From Toxorhynchites rutilus septentrionalis (Eukaryota; Arthropoda; Insecta; Diptera; Culicidae), in NCBI RefSeq assembly GCF_029784135.1, contig NC_073744.1:103475303-103539302 (forward strand): a stretch of DNA of 64,000 nt, written 5' to 3'. A model generated the notes under the pieces. It made no database searches. It saw nothing but the letters and a program-made list of their open reading frames with translations, and had not been told where the DNA came from. Every line of letters begins with the position of its first letter. The stretch's first letter is position 1. Position numbers and translations under genes: made by a program. Of this stretch, positions 10,421 through 21,976 are shown in pieces.

Positions 10421-13400
10421 TTTTTTTGGCAGACTTATCTCACTTCTTAACTAGGCGAACCTAGCCAGAATTTTCACCTGCCCCCGGGCTTCTGTTCCAG
10501 TTCCAGAGAGAACGACTGGAACAATTCTTGGGACCTCCCTTAGCCCCCACAGTTCCTTGAGCTCCACGGCCAATGGTCGGTACTTGCAGATTTTGCGACC
10601 GTGGGTCTCCTCCAGATTCTGGTTCAGTGGAATAGCGACATCGATGATGGTGACTTTGCGGTCGCTCTTGTCGTAAACCATTATATCTGGGCGGTTGTGG
10701 TGGATCGAGAGGTCGGTCAGAACAGTGCGATCCCAGTACAGCTTGAAACGGTCATTTTCCAGGACAGGTGCAGGCAGGTACCGGTAGTTTGGTACGTTGT
10801 CTTCCAGTAGAGCACATTGGAGCGCCAGTTGTCGATGAACAATACGGGCCACGTTGTTGTGGCGCTCGGTGTAGGCTGCGTTGGCCAAAACGGGACAGCC
10901 TCCCATAATGTGCTCTATGTTTTCACCTGGTTGATGGCACATCCGGCAAATGTCATCAACGTCTTGATGCCAGACGTACCGCCTGCAGTTTCTCGTCGGC
11001 ATTATCCTGTCCTGGATGGCTATCATGTCGGCTTCTACTACTGAAGAGAGTTCACCACGCGTTAGCCACAGATTAGATGCGGCCTTGTCGACGTGTGGCC
11101 GGTCCAGTTGATGGGGGTGGGCACCATCAACTGCCTTCTGCTTCCAAGCTGCAATCTTCTCCACTGTCTGCAGATTGCAGTTTAGTTGGTACTCCGCTTG
11201 CACCAAGTGCAGAGCGCTGTATCCTCTGTCGGCGGCGCAGACAGCCCGGTATAGCGCGTTTTGCGAAGTACTCGCGCAGTTGTCGTACCTGGGCAACACA
11301 CAGTGCAGAAATGTCGACTATTCCAAGTCCCCCTTCTTTGCGTGGCAGTGAAACTCTCTCCAGTGCCGATTGAGGATGGTGCATTCCGGCCTCTTTAAAT
11401 GCTTTCTTCATCCTCCTCTCAAGGTCCTCTAGGTCAGTTTTGCTCCATTTGACTACACCAAAACTGAAGGTCAGCAGGGGAACCGCGAATGTGTTGATCG
11501 CACGTACCTTGTTCCCCGCGTTGAGGAAAGTCCTCAGGACACAGTTCACTCGACTCAAGAACTTGTCTCGCAGCTCCGTCTTGATGTCGGAGTGGCGAAT
11601 CCCGGTGAGCTGTCGGAATCCAAGATATTTATAGGATTCGCCACGAACCATGTCTCTTATAAACTTGCCGTCATAGACCTCGTAACCTCCGGATTCGGTA
11701 AGCTGCCCTTTCAGCAGATGGACACAGCGGCACTTGTCGAGGCCGAACTCCATGCAGATGTCCCTGCTTATGTCTTCGACAACCCGGATAGCTACACCTA
11801 GACGCTGACGTGAATCAGCGTAGACCTTGAGATCGTCCATGTAGAAGGTATGGGTCACTTCTTCGTGGGCGCCGTCGCCATACCTTATTTTATAGCCATG
11901 ACCGTCTCTATTGAGCGTCCTACTGAGGGGGTTCAGTGCCAGACAAAACCAAAGCGGGCTGAAAGAGTCGCCTTGGAATATCCCCCTCTTTATCTGCAGC
12001 GATCTAGACTGCAACACATTTTCCCCATCACTAAGGTGCAGAGACGTGCTCCACTGCCTCATCGCATGCTGCAGGAACCTAACGACGACGGGATCAATTT
12101 TGTAGAGCTCCAATACCCGGACGAGAAACGAGTGAGGTATGGAGTCATAAGCCTTCCTGTAATCGATATAGGCCATGCTTAGGTTCCGCTGGTTATATAC
12201 CGCCTGGCCGACTATGGCTGCGTCGATGATGGCCTGGTCTTTGCAGCCATGCGTATTTTCTCTGCATCCTTTCTGCTCTTCTGCGATGATGTGGCAGTGG
12301 GCAGAAACTTTGGCGGTTATGATGCTGCTTAATATCTTGTACAGACTCGATAGGCACGTTATCGGTCTGTACTTTGATGGGTTCAATGTGTTGCTGTCTT
12401 TCGGGAGGAGGAAGGACACCACGGGTGGCAAATTCAGGAAGGTTGTGTGGGTCACGTAGCACCTTGTTGAAGCACTCAGCTATATTTAGATGTGCGACGG
12501 TCAGCTTCTTGTGCCAGAAGTTCTGAACACCATTGGGACCCGGTGCTGCCCAGTTCCTCAGGTACCGCGAGGCTTCGCGAACATCGTTCTCTTCGACGAT
12601 GATAGCTGGCATCTCTCCAATTTCACCACAACTCTCCTCCTCCCGTCTTAACCACATTTGCCCGTCGCGATGTTCTACTGGGGTCTCCCAAATACCAGCC
12701 CAGAAGTTCGTCACATTGCTAATATCTGGCAAACATTCGCGGTAGTCGGGCTTCTCGTCACTAAGGTGGTCGTGGAACGCTTTCTCGTTATCTCTGAACA
12801 TCCGGTTTTGTTCCTGGCACTTTGCAGAGTCGGAGTAACGTTTCAGCCGTTTTGTAAGGACGCTCAATTGCTGTACTAGTGTGTCGAGTTTTTCCGTCAG
12901 CTGGTGAGCTCCCAGCTGGCGAAGTTCAGTAGGCCGCACGATCACAGCAACTTGGCGACATAATTTCACCGATCTGCTGCCTCTTTTATACGCCATCAGC
13001 CTTCCAATTGCGGCGCGCTTGTTTAGGATCCGTTGCTCCAATCTCCTTCGCCATGGAGGCTCACGCCTTTCACGGAGATGTTGGAGCAGTCCGCCTCTTG
13101 GCCTTATACGGTATCCTAAACTTTTGGCGATCGCCACAGCAGCACAGTAAACTTTCAGTTGCAGCTCCTCCATGTTCTCAGCATCAACCAAGTGCAGCGG
13201 AAGAACGTGCTCGTTCATGAGCTTTACTGCACTTGTCAGCCTGCGGGAATGTTGTTGATCTGGCTGTGGATCTTCCGGCTCAGGGGGTTGTTGTACTGTG
13301 GCCTCCACTGGTGCTGATTCGCGTGCCCCACTCGCGAATGAATTGCTCAGCCGTACTGAACTTCGTCTCGACACATCGCTTGCTCTGCTTGTTCTGGAGC

Positions 13401-14184
13401 TTAGTTCTCTCTGCACCTGCTGCTTGATCTCGTCGACTTGCGTTTGGGAGAGCATATTGTTGCGTACAATCGCTCTACGCCTCGCGTTCATCGCGTTTTG
13501 GTCAAGCCTCCCGACGAACTCTGGATACGCTTCCTCGAACATTGCGAGTATTCGAGGGCGACCGCTCATGTCCGTCTCCAAAGCAGTGCAGATGTAATAG
13601 GCGCGGATCACGAATTCGTTCATTTCGTGTGTCCACATGATCCGTCGCCTAGTAGTACCCACAAGTGTGGACGACTGTCGTCTGACAGTCGCAACACGCT
13701 TCGTAGGCGCAGCGTTTCGTTGGTGATGTCGATGGCTGCTGTTTCCGTGTGGCGGTAGCTCTTCGGGTTGAACCCGGCTGGTGGCCCGCTCTTGCACATT
13801 GCCCTCCAGCCGCTGGCCGCTCGCTCTTACGCCCTTTCCAGGACCAGCTCCAGTTCGGGGACCCTCCTCGGGTGATCGCATTCGTAATATTCGTCTTGAC
13901 CTTAGCTCCATTGTCTGGGCGTATCTCCTTTGCCCGGGAGACAGCGGGTTGGCAAGGCCTCCATGACCCGGGAGGCCTTCCCCGGGAGAGATATAGCGCT
14001 CTGACTCGCTCACACCCCCTCACTTAGCCACTTTCGACACCCGTTCTCGGAGCCAAGACCAGGTGTGTGTTTCCAGTTCACGCCCGATCTAAAAATGTCG
14101 TCATATGATCTTCGTGGAGGCGTGAGATAGGAACATTTGAGACCAACAGGCAGGCTCCTACCCTATGTTGATCCACATTTGAGA
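10421..14184 (-). mobile_element. RLE-type non-LTR retrotransposon E3 (R2/R4/Dong-like)
   Basis: The element is on the minus strand, ends in a short poly(A) (T run at 10419-10428) and extends 5' to the poly(A) of E2 at 14185. It encodes one long polyprotein interrupted by two frameshifts. A C-terminal restriction-like endonuclease instead of an N-terminal APE domain places it in the R2/R4/Dong group. It shares its target-site duplication with E2 rather than having its own at the 5' side. Confidence 0.75.
10451..14023 (-). pseudogene. E3 polyprotein: reverse transcriptase plus restriction-like endonuclease
   Basis: Read on the minus strand, the frame opens near 14013 with an Arg/Pro-rich region and a conserved block IMWTHEMNEFVIRAYYICTA. 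The RT core begins around 12440 (PSKYRPITCLSSLYKI, YIDYRKAYDSI, GIFQGDSFSP, FYMDDLKVY). The C-terminal part has a CCHC-like knuckle, CRMCHQPGENIEHIMGGC, and a PD-(D/E)XK nuclease signature, RPDIMVYDKSDRKVTIIDVA, then CKYRPLAVELKELWG. The frame changes near 12420 and near 11270, so translation would be broken twice. Joined by eye, the product would be roughly 1190 residues, normal for the group. A flawless homologue could be active elsewhere; this copy is not. Confidence 0.8.
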
Positions 14185-14256
14185 TTTTTTTTTGTTTTTA
14201 TTGAGGTGAGGAACGCTCTACCAGCCTTATCTGGGAAGGGTTAACCCAGACGTCGA

Positions 14257-14273
14257 GTGGGGATCGCACCCAC
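14257..14273 (-). other. tRNA T-arm-like hairpin in E2 3' UTR
   Basis: On the minus strand GTGGGTGCGATCCCCAC forms a perfect 5-bp stem with a 7-base loop TGCGATC, the geometry of a tRNA T arm, about 60 bases before the poly(A). The same sequence occurs in E1 at 18177-18193. A role in recognition of the RNA 3' end by the reverse transcriptase is inferred only. Confidence 0.5.
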
Positions 14274-14459
14274 AAAAACCAAGCCCTCTACTCGTTGCCT
14301 TATTCTCCCTGGGACCACATCTAGGCGACTACTTCAGGGGGTGGCTGTGCTCATGCACTCTTCGAGTTTTCAACGCTGACGTCCTAGCGTTGTTTCAATA
14401 TTTTTTCCTCTCTATTCGTTTTTCAGTTCGCTGCGCTTACGTCCTCTTCGCTGGCATCC

Positions 14460-15110
14460 GCTTACCCGTCGAGACCGATTAGGAATTGCCCTCCAACTTG
14501 ACGCGCAACCCGTCACAGTCACCCTCGCGGGGTATGCACCATTTTGATCATGGCTTCATCCTTGATGCTCGTTCCCTCGAAACGTTCGCGGTGTTCCTCC
14601 ATCCAGGCCACGATCAGGCGTTGTCAGGCAGGCATTTTTAAGTCATTCGCGGCAGTATCCGATTAACTGTCGAGACGTGCACCGATTAGGAAGCGCCCTC
14701 CAACTTGACGCGCGCCCCGTCACAGTCACCCTCGCAGGATTTCTCTTCCCAGCGGAGCGCCGATTAGGTAGTGCCCTCCAACATGACGCGCACTCCGTCA
14801 CAGCTACTCTCGTGGGGTATGCACCATTTTGATCGTGGCTTCATCCTTGATGCTCGCTCCTTCGAAATGTTCGCAGTGTTTCTCCATCCAGGCCACGATC
14901 AGGCGTTGCCAGGCAATCATTTTTGCTGTTCTCCACGGCAGTATCCGGTTACCTGTCGAGACGTGTACCGATTAGGAAGCGCCCTCCAACTTGACGCGCG
15001 CCCCGTCACAGTCACCCTCGCAGGATTTCTCTTCCCAGCGGAGCGCCGATTAGGTAGTGCCCTCCATCATGACGCGCACTCCGTCACGGCGGCTCTCGGG
15101 GGGTACTATC
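14460..15110 (-). repeat. Tandem array in E2 3' UTR
   Basis: Repeats of roughly 70-85 bases share the cores CCGATTAGGAA(G/T), GCCCTCCAACTTGACGCGC and CCGTCACAGTCACCCTCG on the plus strand. They occur as grouped variants (CGTCGAGACGTG type, GGAGCGCCGATTAGG type), separated by a ~130-base spacer containing GCACCATTTTGATC. Confidence 0.75.
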
Positions 15111-15141
15111 CGGTACTACAGCCGTCTCAGTTGTTCATCTT

Positions 15142-18055
15142 TTATGGCCAGGCGTTATCCGCATGCTGGTCGCGCCTCCACTTCCGCTGTAGCTGGGACA
15201 TGATATGTACGATTGCACTGTTTACTGCGTTCCAGGTGCCCTCGTCACGACACATTTCCTCTACGATGTTCCCAGTAGGCAGCCCCTCGCGCACTGTGGT
15301 GAATCTCGGACATTCGAATACGATGTGTTCCGGTGTTTCCTCCACATCTCCACACTCCGGACAAAGAGGCGATATTGCGTGTCCGAACCGGTGCAGATAC
15401 TGCCTGAAGTAGCCATGACCAGACAAAAACTGCGTTAGGTGGAAATTTACCTCTCCGTGTTTCCTGTTCACCCAGCCCATTAGTGTCGGTATGACCCTGT
15501 GCGTCCATCTGCCGTTTTGCGCCACACTCCACTCTTGCTGCCACCTAGCTCCGCCCATCGACTCCGCCCTCATTAGCTTCCGGATTCCTCTGGTTCCCCT
15601 CCTCCTATAGCACTCGCTGTCCTCCGCCAAGATGATGTCTATGGGGACCAACCTGGCTATGACGTAGACCGCTTCTGTTGACACGGTTCTGTACGCACTC
15701 GCGACTCGCATCGCCATGAGCCGATACGAACTATTCAGCCTCCTCGTGTTCCGCTGAGTTTCCAACGCCGCGATCCAGGCTGGACCACCGTATCGTAGTG
15801 TCGATGAGGAGACACTAGGTGCCTCTTGCTGCTGCTTGGGCCAAAGTTGTTGGGCATGATTCGTGTCAGTGCATTGATTGCCTTCGTTGCTTTTTTACAA
15901 GCGTAGTCGACGTGACTGTTGAAGTTCAGTCGATCATCGATCTGCACCCCCAGGTATTTTAGGTTTCGTTTCGAGGTTATCGAGTGCTCTCCAATTGTGA
16001 TTTCTGCACGTTGCACCGCCCTGCGGTTGCTGACAATCAGCATTTCCGTCTTGTGGTGGGCTATCTGCAGTTTCACACTTTGCATCCACCTTCCGATCAT
16101 GTCTATCGACTCGGTCGCGAACATTTCGACCCGTTCCAAAGATTCCCCTGTCACGAGAATAACGATGTCATCCGCGAAGCCAATGATATCCACACCTCTG
16201 GGCAGATTCAGTTTTAGTACGCCATCGTACATACTGTTCCAGAGCGATGGACCCAGGATAGAGCCCTGTGGAACTCCAGCCGTAGTTTTAATCTGCGCCT
16301 GGCCCGTGTTTGTCTCGTACACCAGCACACGGTTCTCGAAGTAGCTTCTCAGTATTCTATACAGGTAGTCAGGGACTCTCATCGTGTGGAGCGCAGTCGC
16401 GATGGCCTCCCAGCTGAACTATTGAACGCGTTCTTAACGTCGATCGTTATCACTGCGCAGTATCGATTTCCTCTGAGCTTCTGTTTGGATGCTCTGTTTG
16501 CTCTTTCGACCACTATGCGAATGGCATCTACCGTGGATCTCCCTTTCCGAAATCCGAATTGACTATCGGACAGTCCACGAACTCTCTCCGTGCATTCCGT
16601 CAGCCTATTGAGGATGATTCTCTCCAAAAGTTTCCCCAGAGTGTCCAACAGGCATATGGGTCTATACGATGCTGGATCACCCGGCGTCTTTCCTGGTTTG
16701 GGCAGTAGTACTAGCTTTTGTACCTTCCATCGATCCGGAAAGTAGCATTCGTCTAGACACTTCTGCATTGCTGTCCTGAGCATATCAGGGAATGCTAGGA
16801 CTGCCGCTTTTAAGGCTATATTGGGGATTCCATCTGGGCCAGGCGCTTTCTTCGTTTTGAGACGTTTCATAGCTGCAACTAGCTCGTCGTTCGATATCTC
16901 CCTGCGTTCGATGTTATCCTCATCCTCCCCATATGGCGTGGGTGGCCAGGTCGTTGGGTCGTGCTGCGGAAATAACCCTTCCACGATAATTTTTAATTTT
17001 TTGGGACACATTTCGGAGGGTGTCGTTGGGCCCCTGAGCTTCGCCATCACCACTCGGTAGGCATTGCCCCATGGATTGACGTCCACGTCCCGACATAACT
17101 CCCTGAAGCAATTAGATTTGCTCCGCTTAATCGCCCGTTTAAGAGTGGATCTAGCCTCTCTGAATTCCACTCTCCGCTCTTCTCTGGTGTCTATGCTTGA
17201 CCGTTGGAAGCGTCTTCTGGCGCTAAGGCAGTTGGCCCGAAGTACGCCAAGTGTCTCACTCCACCAGTAGGCTGGAGGTCGCTTATACCTGGGTTCCCTT
17301 CTTCTTGGCATTGTTATATCGCATGCTTATAGCGTTTCCGTCAGTTCATCCGCGTTCATATACGAGACGCCGCTCTCCACGCGTAGTGCTTCGATGAAAA
17401 GGTCCTTCTCGAAGGTTTTTGTCTTGCACCTGCGCGGGCATGTCCTAATTATCCGTACTGCCACAGAGTTCCGTTGGCCAATGGTATAACGGATGGCTTG
17501 ATGATCACTGTGGGTGTATCCTTCGCATACCCTCCATCTCATTTTTGTCATTAACGACGGACTGCAGAAAGTCAAGTCGATGATGGACTCTCGGTCATTT
17601 CGACGGAAGGTACTAGTGGTACCCTCGTTGCACAGGGTAACATCCAGCTTGGCCAGAGCTTCTAGTAAGCAAGTCCCTCTCGCGTTGGTGCATCTGCTTC
17701 CCCAATCTACTGCCCAAGCATTGAAATCCCCTCCTATAACGACTGGTTTTCGTTCGGCGAGCTCCTTGGTGAGGACATCCAGCATATAGTGGAACTGGTC
17801 CATCGTCCATCTGGGAGGTGCGTAGCAACTGCAGGTAAAAATTCCGTTGATCTTTGTGATCACGAATCCCTCGCGAGACCTCGAAACTACCTCCTGAATG
17901 GGATATCGGCCCATGACCTGGATGGCGGCCATTCCTACTTTATCCGTCACCCAATTACCGTTACCGGGGGGAAACGCGGTACGGCTCCGCGATAATTGCG
18001 ACATCAAATTTTGTTTCTGTCGTTGACTGCCACAACAGTTGCTGTGCGGTGTCAC
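15142..18055 (-). pseudogene. E2 second frame: endonuclease-reverse transcriptase, frameshifted
   Basis: Four pieces in different frames give a complete R1-clade polyprotein. The APE endonuclease is at 17327-18055 (CYAPPRWTMDQF, VIGGDFNAWAVDW, THSDHQAIRYTIG). The RT N-part is at 16379-17311 (KAPGPDGIP, SYRPICLLDTLGKLLERI, FGFRKGRSTVDAI). The RT palm is at 15735-16382 (GVPQGSILGP, GFADDIVI). The C-terminal CCHC, CPECGDVEETPEHIVFEC, is at 15142-15765. Frame breaks near 17320, 16390 and 15800 make it non-functional. The start sits in TAATG at the junction with the first frame (near 18082), where the ATG is kept: METTQ-type start, MEITQINLN. Confidence 0.85.
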
Positions 18056-18176
18056 AATGGTTCAGATTTATTTGGGTTATCTCCATTACTGTTGGCTTTT
18101 TTTTTTTTTTTTTTTTTTTATAGAGGTGAGGAACGCTCTTCCAGCCTTATCTGGGAAGGGATAACCCAGACGTCGA

Positions 18177-18193
18177 GTGGGGATCGCACCCAC
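18177..18193 (-). other. tRNA T-arm-like hairpin in E1 3' UTR
   Basis: This is identical to the E2 hairpin at 14257-14273 and sits at the same distance from the poly(A), although much of the surrounding UTR has diverged. Confidence 0.5.
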
Positions 18194-18384
18194 AAAAACC
18201 AAGCCCTCTACTCGTAGCCTCATTCCCCCCGGGACCACATCTAGGCGACTACTTCAGGGGGCGGCTGTGCTCATGCACTTCACGAGTTTTCAACGCTAAC
18301 TATCGTTGATCCTTCCCTTTTTCTCTATACATCTCATTTACGTTTCCGTTGTACTCCGCCACGCATATCTGCTGCACAGGCTTC

Positions 18385-18985
18385 CTTTTACCCGTCGAGA
18401 CGTGTACCGATTAGGAATTGTCCTCCAACTTGACGCGCAACCCGTCACAGTCACCCTCGCGGGGTTTCTCACCTGTCGAGACGTGAACCGATTAGGAAGC
18501 GCCCTCCATCTTGACGCGCGCCCCGTCACAGCCACCCTCGCAGGATTTCTCTTCCCAACGGAGCGCCGATTAGGCAGTGCCCTCCAACATAACGCGCACT
18601 CCGTCACAGCAACTCTCGTGGGGTACCCGCCGATTTGATGATGCTCTCCTAGGCTCTCGCTCCGCCGAAACGACCCTCGCAATGTTCCTCTCTCAATCCA
18701 CCAACAGGCATTGCCAGCATTTTCTTGACCCTGCTCTCCAGATTCCGCTTATCCGTCGAGACGTGTACCGATTAGGAATTGCCCTCCAGCTTGACGCGCA
18801 ACCCGTCACAGTCACCCTCGCGGGGTTTCTCACCTGTCGAGACGTGAACCGATTAGGAAGCGCCCTCCAACTTGACGCGCGCCCCGTCACAGCCACCCTC
18901 GCAGGATTTCTCTCCCAACGGAGCGCCGATTAGGCAGTGCCCTCCAACATAACGCGCACTCCGTCACAACGACTCTCGTGGGGTA
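18385..18985 (-). repeat. Tandem array in E1 3' UTR
   Basis: Two groups of three related ~70-85-base units (18390-18625 and 18755-18985) are separated by a spacer. Unit types alternate in the same order in both groups, so the unit of duplication was the whole triplet. Confidence 0.75.
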
Positions 18986-19027
18986 CTACACTTTGCAACA
19001 GCCCTCGCATTTGTTCCTCTTCTATGG

Positions 19028-21976
19028 TCAGGGGTTATTACTACGCTGGTCGGCCCTCCACTTCCGCTGTAGCTCGGACATGATGTGTATGATTACACTG
19101 TTCACAGCGTTCCAGGTGCCCTCGTCGCGACACATTTTCTCTACTATGTTCCCGGCATGAAGGGCAGGCAGCCCCTCGCGTCTAGCGGTGAACCTGGGAC
19201 ACACAAATACCACGTGTTCTGGTGTTTCCTCCACATCTTCACACTCCGGACAGAGTGGCGACGTTGCGTGCCCGAACCGGTGCAAATATTGCCTGAAGCA
19301 GCCATGTCCAGACAGGAACTGTGTCAGATGAAAATTCACCTCCCCGTGCTTCCTGTTCAGCCAGGTCGATAGTACCGGTATGAGCCCATACGTCCACCTG
19401 CCATTCTCCGCCGTGTCCCATTCCTGCTGCCACTTCAAGAGTGATTCTACTCTCGCTGTTTTCCGGATACCCCTGATTTCCTTTCGTCTGTAGCACTCTC
19501 TGTCTTCCGCCAGAGTGATGCCAATAGGGATCATGCCGGCGATAACGCAGACTGCCTCCAACGAGATCGTCCTATACGCGCTCGCAACTCTCATCGCCAT
19601 GAGCCGAAACGTACGGTCCAGTTTTCTACGATTCCGGTGGGTTTCGAGAGCCGCCGACCAGGCTGGTGCTCCGTACCGCAGTATGGACGAGGATACAGCA
19701 GCCAGGAGACGCCTTTTGCTACTGCAAGGTCCTGCGTTATTCGGCATTATTCTCGCTATCGCGCTAATGGACTTCTCTGCTTTCTCGCAGACGTAGTCGA
19801 CGTGGTTGTTGAAATTCAGCCGGTCGTCGATCATAACTCCCAAGTATTTCAACCTACGCTTAGAAGTTATCACGTGTTCCCCGACTGTGATTTCCGCTCG
19901 CTGCACGGCTTTGCAGTTACTCACCAACAATACTTCCGTTTTATTATGAGCAATCTGCAGTTTCGCTGCTTGCATCCAGTTCTCTACTGAGACGATGGAC
20001 TCGATTGCAAGCATCTTCACCTCTTCGAGTGTCTCGCCTGCCACTGTGAGAGCGATATCATCCGCGAAGCCCACGATCTCCACGCCTTTGGGAAGCTTCA
20101 GATTCAGTACTCCGTTATACATTACGTTCCAGAGCGTTGGGCCCAGGATAGAGCCTTGTGGTACTCCGGCCGTTATATTCAACGTTGTCTGCCCCGTGCT
20201 CGTCTCGTAGACTAGGACGCGGTTCTGGAAGTAGCTTCCTAGAATTCTGCACAGGTACCCAGGAACCTTCATACGGTGTAGGGACTCGGCAATGGCTTCC
20301 CAGCTAGCGCTGTTGAAAGCATTCCTCACGTCGATCGTTACTATAGCACAATGTCGGTCGCCCCTCCGCTTTTGCTGTGACGCCTTCTCTGCCTTTTCAA
20401 CCACTGTCCGGATAGCATCAACGGTGGACCTACCTTTCCGGAATCCAAACTGCATCTTTGACAGACCATGGTCACTCTCCGTACATTTCGTCAGTCTGTT
20501 GAGGATAATCCTTTCCAAGAGTTTCCCAAGAGTATCCAGCAGGCATATAGGCCTATAGGATGTTGGTACCCCCGGGGGCTTTCCTGGTTTTGGCAGCAAC
20601 ACTAACTTTTGGATCTTCCATTTCTTAGGAAAGTGACCATCATCCAAGCATTTCTGTAGCACTATCCTGAAAATGTCCGGGAACGCCTGAATCGCCGTTT
20701 TCAAGGCCGCGTTGGGGATTCCGTCGGGGCCGGGCGCTTTGTTTACCTGCAGTCTCTTCGCCACTGCTACCAGTTCTTCACTGGAAACTTGAGAACGTTC
20801 GGTAGCTATTTCGGCGTACGGTGTCGGTGGCCATATCGTAGGATCATGCATCGGAAATAAACCCTCCACAATGACCTTCAGCTTCTCGGGACACGATTCG
20901 ACGGGCGTCACAGGTCCTCTGATCTTCGCCATCACGACTCGATACGCGTTGCCCCATGGGTTGGCATCTGCATCTCGGCACAGCTCCTTGAAACAGTTCG
21001 CTTTGCTCAGTGTAATTCCCCGTTTCAAGGCGGCTCTAGCTGCTCGGTACACCGTATTTCGTTCCTCTCTATCAGCGCTATTTCGTGCTCTCTGAACGCG
21101 TCTTCTGGCTTGAAGACAGCTAGCGCGAAGGTTGCGAAGAGAGTCGTTCCACCAGTAAGCTGGGCGTCTTCCATTTTTTGGTACAACTTTCCTCGGCATG
21201 GTAGTGTCGCATGCTCTCACCAGTAGATCTGTCAACTTTTCTGCGTTCCAATCTGAAGCTCCGCCAGCTAGACGAAGTGCTTCGACGAAAAGGTCATTGT
21301 CGAAAGCATTCGTCTTCCACTTCCGCTCACCGCTTGTTGTCCTCCGAACTAGCACGTGGTTTCGTTGACCGATTCTGTACCGGATCGCCTGGTGATCACT
21401 GTGCGTATACGACTCGCACACTTTCCACTCCGTACTCGCCAACAGCGACGGACTGCAAAAAGTAACGTCGATGATGGATTCGCGCCCATCTTTCCGGAAA
21501 GTGCTAGTGGTACCTTCGTTTAGTAACGTTACTTCCAGCTTTGCTAGAGCTTCCAGTAGACTGTACCCTCTGATGTTGGTGCATCTACTTCCCCACTCCA
21601 CCGCCCACGCGTTGAAGTCGCCTCCAATGACGATCGGTGTTCTACCGATTAGTTCCTCGGTCATTGCGTCTAGCATCTGGTGGAATTGCTCAGTTGTCCA
21701 TCTCGGGGGTGCGTAGCAACTACACATGAAGATTCCATTAATTTTGGCGATTACGAAACCTTCATGTGAACCTCCAACCACTTCCTGGATAGGATATCTG
21801 CCTATCACCTGTATTGCAGCAATCCCTAAGCTATCCGTCGCCCAGCTGCCATTATCACGGGGTACTCGGTACGGCTCCGCTATGATTGCAACGTCGCATT
21901 TTGTCTCTGTTGTCGACTGCCACAACAGTTGCTGAGCTGTGTTGCAATGGTTCAGATTGATCTGAATTATCTCCGT
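19028..21976 (-). CDS. E1 endonuclease-reverse transcriptase (second frame)
   Basis: An intact minus-strand frame of about 965-980 residues. The APE endonuclease comes first (QQLLWQSTTETKCDVAIIAE, VIGGDFNAWAVEW, SIIDVTFCSPS, THSDHQAIRY). The reverse transcriptase follows (KAPGPDGIPNAAL, SYRPICLLDTLGKLLERI, TIDVRNAFNSASW, GVPQGSILGP, GFADDIALTV near residue 620). Last is a CCHC knuckle, CPECEDVEETPEHVVFVC, near residue 890. There is no RNase H. In E2 the first-frame stop and second-frame start overlap as TAATG. In E1 the same position (21974-21978) reads TAACG, so the normal ATG has become ACG. The downstream frame is otherwise undamaged, so the enzyme could only be made from a non-AUG or internal start. 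Confidence 0.85.
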   Translation of the reverse strand, partial: TEIIQINLNHCNTAQQLLWQSTTETKCDVAIIAEPYRVPRDNGSWATDSLGIAAIQVIGRYPIQEVVGGSHEGFVIAKINGIFMCSCYAPPRWTTEQFHQMLDAMTEELIGRTPIVIGGDFNAWAVEWGSRCTNIRGYSLLEALAKLEVTLLNEGTTSTFRKDGRESIIDVTFCSPSLLASTEWKVCESYTHSDHQAIRYRIGQRNHVLVRRTTSGERKWKTNAFDNDLFVEALRLAGGASDWNAEKLTDLLVRACDTTMPRKVVPKNGRRPAYWWNDSLRNLRASCLQARRRVQRARNSADREERNTVYRAARAALKRGITLSKANCFKELCRDADANPWGNAYRVVMAKIRGPVTPVESCPEKLKVIVEGLFPMHDPTIWPPTPYAEIATERSQVSSEELVAVAKRLQVNKAPGPDGIPNAALKTAIQAFPDIFRIVLQKCLDDGHFPKKWKIQKLVLLPKPGKPPGVPTSYRPICLLDTLGKLLERIILNRLTKCTESDHGLSKMQFGFRKGRSTVDAIRTVVEKAEKASQQKRRGDRHCAIVTIDVRNAFNSASWEAIAESLHRMKVPGYLCRILGSYFQNRVLVYETSTGQTTLNITAGVPQGSILGPTLWNVMYNGVLNLKLPKGVEIVGFADDIALTVAGETLEEVKMLAIESIVSVENWMQAAKLQIAHNKTEVLLVSNCKAVQRAEITVGEHVITSKRRLKYLGVMIDDRLNFNNHVDYVCEKAEKSISAIARIMPNNAGPCSSKRRLLAAVSSSILRYGAPAWSAALETHRNRRKLDRTFRLMAMRVASAYRTISLEAVCVIAGMIPIGITLAEDRECYRRKEIRGIRKTARVESLLKWQQEWDTAENGRWTYGLIPVLSTWLNRKHGEVNFHLTQFLSGHGCFRQYLHRFGHATSPLCPECEDVEETPEHVVFVCPRFTARREGLPALHAGNIVEKMCRDEGTWNAVNSVIIHIMSELQRKWRADQRSNNP

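Larger units (their letters stand above)
14185..18096 (-). mobile_element. R1-clade non-LTR retrotransposon E2, main part
   Basis: This minus-strand element has its 3' poly(A) at 14185-14200. Its body is interrupted at 18096/22770 by E1, and its remaining 5' piece is at 22770-22873. It is 5'-truncated within the end of the first frame. The 3' UTR (14205-15141) holds a tandem array and a conserved terminal hairpin region shared with E1. Sequence divergence from E1 shows a different subfamily. Confidence 0.8.
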
